From Alopecurus myosuroides (lineage: Eukaryota > Streptophyta > Magnoliopsida > Poales > Poaceae), in the NCBI GenBank assembly GCA_028641055.1, contig CM054058.1:81386020-81450019 (forward strand): DNA of 64,000 bases. The letters run 5' to 3'. Positions 44,541 to 55,456 of the stretch are shown piece after piece. Made by a program: the position numbers and the translations under genes. Under the pieces are notes generated by a model. The model saw nothing but the letters and a program-made list of their open reading frames with translations. It searched no databases and was not told the origin of the DNA. Within the stretch, counting starts at the first letter, position 1. Every line of letters begins with the position of its first letter.

Positions 44541-46278
44541 TGTAACACCTGGGGTGTTCCCCCTAAGCAGAAAGTTGGTTGCTTTCCTTTTGCTTTGCAT
44601 CACATGCATCATATGCATTGCATCCTGTTCTCAAAACCACTCAAAATCCAAAACCAATTTAAACTTTCAAAACATGTCTAAAATTTCCAATTAAAAGTTG
44701 CAACCTAAACACCTCAACTTGTTTTCAAATAGTTTGAAGTTGATTTATTCAAATTGCTTGTTAATAAAAAAATTCCCTTTTGTTAAAACCCTAATGGTAA
44801 ATTCAAATAACAAATTCAAATCAAATCCATCCATACCTGGCATATTCCAATTGTGGTTTAATAATTAAAATCTTGCACATATTTAAATTCAATAAGTCTC
44901 ATAATTGTTGAGTTTATGGAATAAAATTGTTGAGAAATTAAATCCTTATGAATCCTATTTAAAATTCAAATAGCCATTTTAAAATCTTTGGCCATTTCAA
45001 ATTCTTGGAAATAGTGTTAACATAACTTCAATCTTGCTATTAGTTGTTTCATTAGAAAAGTTATTCATAAAATAAAGAATCAAAACCTTTCTATTTATCT
45101 CTCTCTCTCTTTCATCTCTTACAAAAAAAAAAGAGAAAGGAAAATAAAAAGGACAAGGTGAGCTGTGGGAGACAGGCCAGCCCACACGGCCAGCCACCTA
45201 ACCACAGCCCTTTCCCCCTCTCACCCCAGCCCACCACTCCAGCCCATCTCCCCTCCCCTTTTCCGGCCCACTTCATCTTCTTCCTCGTACGGACGCAGAG
45301 AAGGACAAGTTCCTGTCGCTGTCACCGAGCTCCCCCACCTCAGCTGCTCCCGAGCCCCTACAAAACCACCGAGCCGTGCCCTAACCTTAAGCCCCCCTCT
45401 CTTCTCCACGCCGCCGCCACCAGCTTCCCCTCCTCCTCCTCTGTACCTTCTCCCACTACATCACCGAGGGACATGGCCGCTACGGGATCATCACGGTGAC
45501 GCCATGGTCACCGCGTGGTTCCTCTGTTTCGGGGAATGGAAACATCACCTCTTCAGCACCAAGATCGCCGAAGCAATCCCAGCCAGGTGCCGCTCTAGCT
45601 CGCCGCCCTTTTCCTCTGTCATCGTCGAGTTACTGTTTCTTTTCCGGTGGTTCAGTTCCGTCAGAAGCCCCAACGCGCAGAGAGGCAGTACGTGTTCGTT
45701 CTTGCCCGAGATGCATCACCGATCTCGTAGCAGCGTAGTGGTAGGCTTCGTCGTGCTCACGCTGAGAGAAACATGGATCGATCCCTTCCCAACGCGAGGC
45801 CTTTATTTTTGTTCTGCCGCTTCCTGTAGATGAAAGCCTGCAGCTTTGTTCCGTCTAAAAATTCAGCTAAACTCGATGTTCACCTTTTCTTCAGACAGCC
45901 TAGTAGTGTATCACAACTCCCATCGTAGCCCAGTGTCTTGGCATCCCTGCGCGCGCCGCGAGGGCAGGGGATCGAGTCCCCGCTCGCGCGATTTGCCCAC
46001 CCCTTTTTACTCCGCTACGCCGTACTGCGGGCCCCGCACGTCATTGACCCCCTGCGCCACCTCACTGCGCACCCACGCCACTGTGGCGCCACGCTGGCCT
46101 AGGCCCACTGTCAGCCAGCGTGGTTGGCTCTGCCACTGTAAAAATCCCTGTCCCATTTCTTTTAAATAGAAATTTAAACCTAAATATTGAATAATTAATA
46201 TCTTCTTCATTATAACTCCAAATTGCACAAACAAAATATGTATCCCAATCATAAAATCATGAACTTTTCAAATATGTA
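44541..46278 (+). repeat. 3' LTR, first 1,738 bp only
   Basis: Starts TGTAACACCTGGGG, matching the 5' LTR closely, and stops within AAATATGTA at 46278. The 5' LTR continues with a T run, while here copia pol copy B begins (GTGGGCC). The junction shows at most one base of shared sequence. Confidence 0.9.
45926..46007 (+). ncRNA. Second copy of tRNA-like / SINE-head sequence
   Basis: Same structure as at 40995: B box GGATCGAGTCC at 45969-45979. The A box has changed from CAGTGGC to CAGTGTC, weakening it. Confidence 0.45.
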
Positions 46279-47972
46279 GTGGGCCTTCTATCATCCATAT
46301 CACCTGCCCAATCTGCATCTGAAAAAGCGCTCAAAAGTGTAGAGGTAGATTTGTGAAAAGTGATACCAATTGTACGTGTACCATTGATATATCGTAAGAT
46401 CCTTTTAACTGTTGTCCAATGCTCAGTGGTGGGAGCATGAAGAAACTAACACACCTTGTTAACAGAGAAAGACAAATCTGGTCTTGTCAAAGTTAAATAC
46501 TGAAGAGCACCAACAACACTTCTGTAACTAGAAATATCCTCAGGTCCAAGAGGGGAACCAGTATGAAGTGACAAAGGATCAGTAGTGGAAAGAGGTGTAG
46601 GGCATGGAGTGCAGTCAGTCATACCAACACGAGCAAGAAGATCATTGACATATTTTTCTTGACTGAGTAATAAACTATTTGAGCGTCTGTGTACCTCAAG
46701 ACCCAAGAAGAAATGAAGATCACCAAGATATTTGAGAGCAAAATCAGTCCTTAAGTTGTTCAACAAGGCCGAAATAGCATCATCTGAAGAGCTGGTGACA
46801 ATAATATCATCAACACAAATCAACAGAAACATGGTAATACATGACTTGGAAAATAAGAACAGTGATGTATCAGCCTTGGAGGGAACAAAACCAAGAGCAT
46901 GAAGCTTGGAGCTAAGTCGAGAATACCATGCTCTAGGTGCATGTTTCAGTCCATAAATTGCTTTGTAAAGTTTGCATATGTAATTTGGATTAGCGGAAGA
47001 CTCAAAACCTGGTGGCTGTTTCATATACACTTCTTCCTCCAGAACACCATGTAAGAACGCGTTCTTGACATCTAGCTGCCTGAGACTCTAACCATTAGAA
47101 ATTGATAGAGAAAGAACAATTCTGATAGTTGCGGCCTTGACAACAGGACTAAATGTGTCCTCATAGTCAATACCATATATCTGCTTAAATCCTTTAGCAA
47201 CCAAGCGTGCTTTGTATCTGTCAATAGATCCATCCGCATGTTTTTTTACTCGATAAACCCATTTGCAGTCAATAATATTTCTGTTTTTGCTACGAGGTAC
47301 AAGATGCCACGTGATGTTAGCAATAAGTGCATCATATTCATCTTGCATTGCATCCCTCCACTTATTGTCCATAAGTGCTTCCTTTAAATTTTGAGGCTCT
47401 CCTGTAGATGTAAACAAAACAAAATTCTTTTTGTAAGGAACCGTACCATCTGTGTATTTTCTGGGTTTGACGATCCCTTTTTGTAGACGTGTTTTTGGAG
47501 CTGGTTCAGGTGATGCCACAGAAGATCCTGGTGTGGCAGTTGCCTCCCGTCCAGCAGTCGTGGAAGAAGCCACAACATTTTCCGCACCAAATGCAGCGTC
47601 ATCCGCGTCAAGGTCACCAGCACCTGAGGGGACAGATGGCGGGTCAGGAGAGGTGGGCTCCTCCGTAGCCGACAGCCTGGTCGGTGACGCAGAGCGCGCA
47701 CGCGACGGCACAGACCGCGTCTGCGCGTTGTCTGGGAACGGCGACCAAGGCTGACGCGCATGCAGTCTGCTGCATGCAGAGGAATCCCGAGGCGACGTGG
47801 CGGGAGATGAATGGTGCGGGCCGGTCTGCTCCAGCGACGCGGAATTCCGAGGAGGAGAACCTGACAGCACCGGATCCAACGCAGATTCGGCCGAATCTCC
47901 GTGGTTTTCAGCAGAATTTTGTCAAAATGCATAGTTTTCACTAGATTGTTCATTTTGGACACTCGGTGCATC
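46279..47972 (-). pseudogene. pol: copia pol, copy B
   Basis: Near-identical to copy A. It starts inside the region that in copy A lies at 36892, so the LTR, polypurine tract and most RNase H are missing. Frames at 46446-47030 and 47088-47879 are separated by a TAG in [15 protein letters not shown]. The YVDD box of copy A reads [10 protein letters not shown] here, a change in the catalytic box region. It joins the plus-strand gag leader at about 47972-47995, the same inverted junction as in copy A. Confidence 0.85.
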
Positions 47973-48113
47973 ATCTCCTCCCTGCCTGCAATTTCCCTTC
48001 CTCCAAAATCCCAAAACCCTAGCTACACCAGAAACCTCACAACCCTAGCTACACTCGAAACCCCACAACCCTATACAGAACCAAAAACACAAAATCCCCA
48101 CCCTCCCGATCCC

Positions 48114-49339
48114 ATGGCGTCATCATCCTCAACATCTTCGGTGCTCGGTTCACCACCTGCGACCAAGCTCACCCGAGAAAATTATCTCTCGTGGAAAGCT
48201 CAGGTCCTCCCGGCGTTTCGAGGTGCTCGTGTGATGTCCCTTCTTGCGGGTACAGAAGTCGCACCTCCTGAGTTCATAGACTCCCTTGATGAAAATCAGA
48301 AGAAGGTCTCTGTGGCTAACCCGGCGTTTGATACTTGGATATTGCGAGATCAACAAGTTGTGAGTTATCTTGTAAACTCTCTTTCAGATGATATACTTGC
48401 TCACACGTATGGCCTTGAGCATGCCGCTGAGATTTGGGAGGTCATCAACAACATATTCTCGACACAATCCAAGGCCCGTGTTTCCTCGCTACGTGGTGCT
48501 CTCACCAACACCAAGAAATTAGACATGACTGCTCAGCAATACATATCCAAGATGAAAGGGTTTGCCTCTGAACTTGCCGCCGCGGGAAAACGTGTTGATG
48601 ATGATGAGCTCAAGGACTATATTCTCAATGGTCTTGATGGTACCTTTAATCCGCTTGTTGCTTCTATCAATGCGGTTCCTTCTACTACACTCAATGATTT
48701 ATGCTCTCAGTTGTTGTCATATGAGTATCGTGAGAATATGCTGGTTGCTTCTGGTCAGGGTACTGGCACTTTTACATCATCAGTTAATGCTGCTCCTCGT
48801 CGACCTCCTCATACCTATGGTACATCTCAGCCCAAACCTCCTATTTTACCATTACCTACCCCATCGGCCTACACACCACCCACACCAACCTATAATCCAC
48901 CTCCACCGCAGCCATACCCTATGCCTCCACATCCATACAACCAGCCACCACAACCCTATTACCCTATACCACCCGCACACCACTATCCGAACTACCCTAT
49001 GCCCTATTATCCGCCACACCCTACCCCATACTATCAACCTCCCCGACCTAGCCCGCCGCCCTATCAACCACGTCCCACTCCTCCATGTCCCACACAACAA
49101 GTCAAACAGGATCCACCTCGTCGCCCTAAGGGAGGTCGGGGCAAACGTGATCGGGTTGCTACTCCCTGGCAGGAGGGAGTGTTTTGTCAGATTTGCAAAA
49201 AGGAGGGACATGCAGCTGGTGATTGTTGGTGGCGTTATGGTGATGATAATGATGATGATTATACTACACATGACACCAAAGGGGCATATGGAGTTGATAC
49301 CAACTGGTATGTAGACACTGGTGCCACAAATCATGTTAC
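48114..49339 (+). pseudogene. gag: copia gag to protease start, copy B
   Basis: An open gag frame from the ATG at 48114: UBN2-type gag, a long Pro/Tyr-rich region (YNPPPPQPYPMPPHPYNQPP type), a basic segment RRPKGGRGKRDR, the CCHC zinc knuckle CQICKKEGHAAGDC at about residue 358, an acidic stretch, then protease start GVDTNWYVDTGATNHVT with intact DTGA. At 49339 it runs directly into the inverted LTR end, through a shared TAC, and ends at a chance stop at 49415. Protease is cut right after its active site. It is the best-preserved gag of the family in the window. Confidence 0.85.
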
Positions 49340-49355
49340 AGAAACAACTCTAACA
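49339..49355 (-). repeat. 17-bp LTR end fragment (minus orientation)
   Basis: CAGAAACAACTCTAACA is the reverse complement of the LTR start and matches 36451-36465. It is all that remains of the 5' LTR and is followed by the TSD copy CACCC. Confidence 0.85.
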
Positions 49356-49360
49356 CACCC

Positions 49361-50580
49361 AACCAGTGCAAGTGTGCAACAGTCTCAAGAATCAAGTTCT
49401 TGTTTTATGAAGTAGGTGCTTCTGCAATAAAAAACCCAGAGATTAAGCAGTCTGAGGAAAGCCCCGACTCGACCATCAGTTGCTCCCGGGACTACAGCAT
49501 GCCTCCCACTCCAGTCTGTCATATGATGAAGAATGGGGAACCACACAAGAATTTGATAAGGATTTAGAGATAACTCGAGTTGTGCGAACGGGTGCTACTT
49601 TAGTAGACACCTTTCACTAACAAACGGAGACTGTCGGAGAGAAGAGTCCAAGCTGATAATCGCTCTGTAGGATGAAAGTCCATCAAAATTCTGCTACCAA
49701 ATTACAAATTGTGATATCGTTGCAGATGGCACGTTGCCAGTCCGAACTGAAGGAGAGCGAAAAGGACGACCTTGGAGATCTGTTCAGCAACAGTGTAAAA
49801 TTGTGCCAATTTCGCATTCGTACGCCTAGCGCCTGTCCACAGATGTCTGATGTCTCTTCTTATTGTAGCAGACCACGATGTAGATACCAAGAAACGCGTT
49901 GAGGCAGCGTTCCTCTTGCTCCTCATCACCATTACGACCACTTTAGATATAGTCTGCAGTGGCTGATTACGTAGATCAGTAGGTTCGAAAGAACGATGTA
50001 GAAGACAAAATGTTTACCTTGTAGTGAGAGAAACGGACAGTGGCGTTGGTGGGCGGAGCGACGGATGTGCACTGTGCGGACGAAGAAACGACGACGTGAA
50101 GGGGAATCAAGTCTCAAGGCGTGGTCGTTGTTGGCACTGCTGTTGTTGCCGTCATAGCTCTCTTCCTAGCCTTCTATACCAGTTGAACGGAGGAGTAGGA
50201 ATTAGAAGAAGAAGAAGCAGACAGCCAGGCGGTGCAGGCGTTACCGCTGGCCAGCGCTAATTTATGGCACGATTGGAGCAGTGGGAAGATAAAGGCAATG
50301 AGATGGTGGATATAGATAGAGGCCGATGAAATTATACATCGTCGATTGGTAAAATAAGAAAATATAGGTAGACCCAGCTAATGATGTGTGGACATATTTA
50401 GAGGTTAGTGAGGATGAAGTGGACCAATTAGATGCTTGATGAGCAGGTTAGTGAGGATAAGTGGACCAATTAGATGCTTGATGAGCTGGATACCTTGCAT
50501 GTCGAGAGAAATCCACTTAGTGGGTTGCAGCCATTTAGATATTGTAGATACGATTCTTTCATGCTTTGATGTTACTTTAC
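49361..50580. other. Unannotated stretch
   Basis: No confident gene. The frames at 49672-49902 and 50024-50260 lack recognisable domains. A short direct repeat (GTTAGTGAGGAT with GTGGACCAATTAGATGCTTG) occurs at 50404 and 50447. Confidence 0.4.
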
Positions 50581-50584
50581 TTTT

Positions 50585-51630
50585 TCTTCGTAATGGAGGT
50601 TCTACCCTCGGCCTCTCCATCAAAATGATGCACGCAGCCGGTTTTTTATTAGTAATAAAAGCGAACGACAAAGCCTTACAAAAAGTTACAAGGATAACCA
50701 AAAACTACCTGCCGGACGAACATCGTCAGATCTACAAAATCTTGATGAAGGGGGGTGGTCATTGTCGGAACCACATACCCCGACCTAACACACCAATGCG
50801 CATCATCTAATCCGGTTGCTTCCACCAAACCGTCCGATGAAGAACTGGGAGCACATAACTGGTCTAGTATGCCCGCAGTATACGCCGATGTGCATACTCG
50901 GAAGGCGCTTCCGCCGACATCCGCAAAGCCATCTTCTGGAGAGATCAATGCTGAAACCTTGCCCGGCCTGCCATCGACGCCGCCATGGCGCCAAACAACC
51001 CCACCTTTTTTGCACGCGTCCATCGCGGAAACTCCACGGCTCCATGCCGCCAAGATGAAACACCACACCACCAACAAACCCTCTCCAGGCAGCCTGTGTT
51101 CCAAAAAGATGCCCTCATGGGGGTAAACGAAACCGAGGTGTCTCCATCATTTGATCTGGATATACCGGATCAGGAGACGGGTGACTAGCGGCGGCGACTC
51201 CTTCAAGAAGTTGACGAAACACATGGGTGCCGCAATCGTCGGCCTGAACCCGCCTTGCACCGGCCGCCGTCCTCCCGCGCGCCTCAGCCTGAGCCAAGCC
51301 GCGGAGGAGGGAGGTTACCGGGTCGTCCCTTGCACGCCCAATCTTCCTAGATGGGATCAATCGCCATCCGCTGCGCCGCTGCAGATGCAGCCACACCGTG
51401 ACGCCAACAACAGCGCCACGCCTCGGCCTTAGGAGAATCTGCGCCGCGACGGCTCCATTGGGCAAGAGGGGCGAGAGAGGACCCCGCCTCCGGCGACGCC
51501 GGCTCGGCTTTGCCCAGCCGCACCCTTTGCCGGCGGCGAAGGACGAGAGGAGAGTGAGGGGAGGGGCTGCGGGCGGCGGCGATGGGATCGCCCTCCCTTC
51601 GCTGCGTGGGGACGAGGGATGGGTTAGGGA
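50585..51630 (-). mobile_element. GC-rich non-coding element with LINE-type 3' tail, minus strand
   Basis: Reading the minus strand, a GC-rich body ends in GCTTTTATTACTAATAAA, then GCATCATTTTGATGGAGAGG and CCGAGGGTAGAACC, a tail form common to cereal LINEs. Long frames exist on both strands (for example 50755-51126 plus and 50676-51104 minus) but neither has LINE or other domains. I regard it as a non-autonomous retroelement; boundaries are approximate. Confidence 0.45.
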
Positions 51631-51690
51631 GCGCTAGTTGCGTGCCTTGGCGATCTGATCTAACTTTGCACTAACCTATGACCTAACTTT

Positions 51691-51715
51691 GGGGTTGGGG
51701 GGGGGGGGGGGGGGG
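51691..51715 (+). repeat. G-rich homopolymer tract
   Basis: Over 20 consecutive G residues. It may form G-quadruplex DNA and is also a typical site of assembly error. Confidence 0.8.
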
Positions 51716-51719
51716 AGAG

Positions 51720-52516
51720 AATTTCACTTCCCGGACTCTCATGTTAGTTTACTATTTTTCAGATAATGTACGTCGCATGTCCCTACATTGAAGTGTGCCT
51801 CTAGACAGGAAAAGTAGTGTCTACGGACACCCAGAAGTACAATAAAAAGGATATTGAATAGAGCTAGACTGATCACTCCTCGATGCCTTTGGTAATGAAG
51901 CTTAGGAATCAAAATCAAGCTAATTGTGTTCACTTTTGCAAATGCAAAAATTACTTACTTGATGTTTGTTATATTGTTCTATTCCTGACAATAACAAGTG
52001 GATATTCTCCTTGTTGGTGGCATCCTCTTCATTTGCCTCCCCTTCGTCTCATTTGCCTCCCCTTCCCTTATCAGAGCTGAACCAATCATTTGCAGCTTCT
52101 CATCAGAGCTCATATACTTCACAAGTAGTAGAGTTTGGCCAGTAGCCTCCTCTTCTTCTTTTATTTTTTGTGTCATATCAAATATTTTTGCTTTTGTATT
52201 TATTTTTATTTTTTCTCGGCAATCTTCGGGCATGTGTTTTCTTATTATTACTAGACTTTATACTATATGTGTATTTATGCAGCTTCGTCGAGCGATGTCG
52301 ATTTTTTTTTGCTTCGCCGCATTCTTCTCATATGCAAGTACACCTAAGTTGACATGCTCCAAATAGCTAATCTAAATTATAGTCTCCATGGTAAGAGCGA
52401 TTTGGAACGTGTTTCCGTCAAAACTAGAATGGTAAATTTATTATTATTATAGCCATTTATTTCTTTAGAGATGGTTTTAGGGCGAAAATAGGTTGCGGTG
52501 ACGGTGTTTGGAGACT
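51720..52516. other. Unannotated stretch
   Basis: AT-rich, with small direct repeats such as CATTTGCCTCCCCTTC (52030 and 52049). No gene recognised. Confidence 0.45.
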
Positions 52517-52600
52517 CACTACATGAAACAGAGTTGTTGCCATGTGCCTTTGGCACACGGCGAAGGCCAGAAAAAAAACACGGTAAAAAGCTGCCTTCTT
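52517..52600 (+). mobile_element. CACTA-type left terminus, fragment
   Basis: CACTACATGAAACAGAGTTG, followed by GCCATGTGCC and GGCACACGGCGAAGGC, resembles the ends of cereal CACTA elements with CACACGGC subterminal repeats. Possible target copy GAC or ACT-adjacent bases were not confirmed, and no right end was found. Confidence 0.5.
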
Positions 52601-54023
52601 TAAAAACTTAACATGCGCACATAGAATATGGTGATGAACGCAATTTCTTTTTACATTATAAATGTGTTTAAAAATGTGCTCTAATCAATGGGAGCATCAG
52701 CTCCTATGAGGCAAAATGACGTGTTCGTCCAATCGAGACCCTAATTTGGCCACCAAAGTAGGGACACCCCTGCTTCTCTTTGTGGCCCTCGGTCTAGGAC
52801 TTTCCCTAACGAGCCTGGTCCATGAACGAAGAAGGCAACAAGAAAAAAAAAACCTCATGTGCCTCCTCCACGCACATGTTCATCTTCGGCGTTGCCCATG
52901 TGTTGTGATGTTGTCGCCCTTCGTAGAAGTGCCATGTTGCCATCGCCACCTCACAAAGCGGTGTGAGCCCTTTTCTTGACCGCCCTATGACGTCATTCGC
53001 CACCCTTGCGCCGCTAGACCGCACCACTCCTAGCCACCTAACCGGGCCGCCACTCCCCATCTCATCCTTTCCTCTCATATCTCATGTTGCCACCTCATCG
53101 GACATCTCGGTCCGCCCTGCCACCATGCTCCTCCTCCTCCCACATCGCTGCCTCAGCCAAGCTCTTCTCGACCGCACGCATTGCCCCCCTAGGACAAGAT
53201 ATCTCTTGTAGACGCTTGAGAAATATGGGAAAGAATGGAAAATGAGAAAAAGAAATAGAGAAAATAGAATGAAAAAACTAACATGATCCACATGTCGGTG
53301 TTATGTAAAGAAAAATGACGACTACACTAGAGTTGGATATATATTGTTGGTCTGAGAAAATAATGCCAACCTACCGCATTTTTTTTACACTAGAAAAGAA
53401 TCCTCCCTACTCCTCTGTATCAAAAAAAAATATAAGGTACACTTTATTTTACACGGTATTTGTAGCACGATTTTAACTACTAACATATAGTATAATGATT
53501 GAGATATTGTTTGATATTGTACAAAAGTTATAGTTGTATTTTTCTTGTGAAATAATTTTATTTTACATACATTTCTATTAATATCGCGGACATGTTGCAA
53601 GTAAAGTTAAAGTGAAAATTGTAAATATGTTGACCCCGAAAAGATAGCCTGTCCTTTTTTTTTACCACGTACGTGACTATACATATATTTATCCCTTTTT
53701 CCCCCCAAACAGTTTTATCAGTTTGCTAAAAAAAATCGTTTTTTCTCGTAGTAAAAAATCTTGTGTGCTATAGTAGTTACTATCAAGTCATAACAATGAT
53801 CGCCCTTTGGGCTAAGCCCAGCCCGTTTGATGGCTATACAGCAAGCAAACCTGGCTCTTCTCAAAAAACAAAAAACAAAAATAGCAAGGGAACCTGGCTA
53901 AGCCAATCTCAAGTCCATTCCTGCCAACCGCTCCGGCCTCCGCCGCCGCCACCAGCACAACCCCACAACTCGCCGCCTCCTGGGACGGGATCGAGGTCCA
54001 GGGCAAGCTCCCAGCCGGCGACC
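52601..54023. other. Region upstream of F-box gene 2
   Basis: Mixed sequence with no gene. A GC-rich patch (52730-53210) carries chance frames. At 53406-53600 a degraded Stowaway-like end (ACTCCTCTGTATCAAAA) is seen without a partner. The promoter of F-box gene 2 must lie in 53600-54000. The frame continues open upstream of its ATG to 53763, but that part is low-complexity (Pro/Ser-rich). Confidence 0.45.
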
Positions 54024-55193
54024 ATGGCGGACGCCGTAACAACAGGAGCGGCGCCTCTCCTCCCCGGCCTCCCCGATGAGATCGTCGTCTGGGAGATCCT
54101 CGTCCGCCTTCCCCCCAGATCCCTCCTCCGCTGCCGCGCCGTCCGCCGTGCGTGGCGCCGCACGACCTCCACCCGCGACTTCCTCCTGGCGCACCACGGG
54201 CGACAGCCCTCCCTCCCCGTCGTCTCCGGATACCAAAAAGCCGGAGGGTACTACAAACACATCTTCGCCTTCGACCACCGTTCCGCCGACGCCCAGCTCC
54301 AACACGTCGCCCGGCTTGACAATAACAAGTTCTTCTGTCTGGAGACCTCTTGCGACGGCCTCGTCATCCTCTCCACGCATGGGACAACTGACCCCTGCTT
54401 CTCAGTCTGCAACCCGGCTACGCGTCAGCATGCTCTCCTCCGGCAACCGCCGGCCTCCAGGTTATTCAGTGTATTGGGAATGTACCTGCACCGCCCTTCC
54501 AGCGAGTACCGGCTGTTACTGTACCGATCGAGCAACAGTGAGTCGATTGTCGGGCGTCTGCTGCCTGAAGGTGAAACGGGTTGCTATGGCTTTGCGTTGG
54601 GCTCCGACCAACCACCGAGGTACATCGGTGGGCCAGAGGAAGCATCCCTAATATGCATTGACAGACCTGCCATGGTCGGAGATAGCTTGCATTGGTCTCC
54701 AGTGCAGCATCTAAGGGAAAGCCGACTGGTAATTGTTGTATTCGACACCACAACCGAGTCGTTCCGACAGATGCGTGCTCCAGTTGTTCCCACCAAGTCA
54801 TATATCTTCGAAATGGATGGAACGCTTGCCATTTACAGCTATAATGGTGCTATGGAAATTGTTGATATATGGGTGTTGCGGAACTACGAAGCCGGTGTCT
54901 GGGAGTACAAGTACCAAGTTGAATTACCGGTCACAGAAATCCGGGGGCAGGTTGGAAGGGTTCAAGGCAGTTGGCATGTGAGTGTTGTGTCCGCAGATGG
55001 TGAAGTCCTCCTGCTGGTCAGTTATAGACAGTGGCTGTTTTATGTGGACATTGGCGGCAAACTGGTTGACAGTTTCTATCGTGATGGCCAAGAGTTATCT
55101 TCTTCCAGACTTCGATTGAAGCAATCTCTCGTTCCTCATACCTTCTTCACGACCCTAGAAGATAATGCTGTGAACGCTTCGCCTTTCATCTGA
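54024..55193 (+). CDS. F-box protein (F-box gene 2)
   Basis: Single-exon gene of 389 codons. The ATG at 54024 in GCGACCATGG matches the plant initiation consensus well and opens MADAVTTGAAPLLPGLPDEI. The F-box spans about residues 15-58 (LPDEIVVWEILVRLPPRSLL, CRAVRRAWRRTTSTRDFLL) and would bind Skp1 in an SCF ubiquitin ligase. The C-terminal part shows the same landmarks as gene 1: SCDGLVILS, SVCNPATRQHALL, YLHRPSSEYRLLL, VGDSLHWSP, FDTTTESFRQM, VDIWVLRNYE and AVNASPFI. Compared with gene 1 it has a longer N-terminus and a small insertion (SSNSESIVGRLLPEG). The substrate is unknown. There are no visible lesions. Confidence 0.85.
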   Translation: MADAVTTGAAPLLPGLPDEIVVWEILVRLPPRSLLRCRAVRRAWRRTTSTRDFLLAHHGRQPSLPVVSGYQKAGGYYKHIFAFDHRSADAQLQHVARLDNNKFFCLETSCDGLVILSTHGTTDPCFSVCNPATRQHALLRQPPASRLFSVLGMYLHRPSSEYRLLLYRSSNSESIVGRLLPEGETGCYGFALGSDQPPRYIGGPEEASLICIDRPAMVGDSLHWSPVQHLRESRLVIVVFDTTTESFRQMRAPVVPTKSYIFEMDGTLAIYSYNGAMEIVDIWVLRNYEAGVWEYKYQVELPVTEIRGQVGRVQGSWHVSVVSADGEVLLLVSYRQWLFYVDIGGKLVDSFYRDGQELSSSRLRLKQSLVPHTFFTTLEDNAVNASPFI

Positions 55194-55456
55194 AGGAAGT
55201 TACTTGTGGTGGTGCTTCTTAACGCCTAGCTGCAGTATCCTCGTGAGCCGCAATATCAATGAAGGTCAAGTATGGGTCTGCTGGCTGTTTCTTCTTTTTG
55301 CATTTGATGTACATAAGTTTGATCAGAACCTCTGGCTGTTATGTTGATGCATAAAATGATTAAAATCTATGCCTGTTTCGATACACTTCCAGGCTAATGT
55401 CACTACTGTGTGTGTTTATACTAAAAGTACCTAGTCATTTCGCTCTGCTTTTAAAA

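Larger units (their letters stand above)
39616..46278 (+). mobile_element. Long-LTR retrotransposon derivative (LARD-like), 3' LTR truncated
   Basis: It inserted into gag copy A after ATGCC. The 5' LTR spans 39616-44066 (4,451 bp, TGTAACAC...GTCACA), followed by a primer site at 44069-44081. Only 474 bp of internal sequence remain before a second LTR starts at 44541; that copy is cut at 46278 by the junction with the duplicated copia. No gag or pol motifs are present. LTR size and lack of coding sequence recall barley/wheat large retrotransposon derivatives such as Sukkula; the family name is a guess. Confidence 0.8.
36311..49355 (-). mobile_element. Internally inverted copia insertion, tandemly duplicated and interrupted
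   Basis: The outer ends carry a 5-bp TSD, CACCC, at 36306-36310 and 49356-49360. The left end is a complete minus-oriented 156-bp LTR. The right end is the last 17 bp of a minus-oriented LTR (CAGAAACAACTCTAACA). So the whole 13-kb block descends from one integration of a minus-oriented copia element. Inside, pol (RNase H and reverse transcriptase) is on the minus strand as expected, but 5' leader, gag and protease start are on the plus strand, head-to-head with pol; integrase and most of the 5' LTR are missing. This inverted structure is present twice (36892-39615 and 46279-49003), nearly identical, with a long-LTR element between. Confidence 0.85.

Noticed and set aside
36311..49355. Classical autointegration as the cause of the inverted copia
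   Set aside because: Autointegration should join the exact LTR terminus to an internal site; here the internal junction is 17 bp inside the LTR with 3 bp of shared sequence.
50676..51126. Complementary 120-140-codon frames on both strands
   Set aside because: Part of a GC-rich LINE-tailed element; neither translation shows domains and both strands are equally open.
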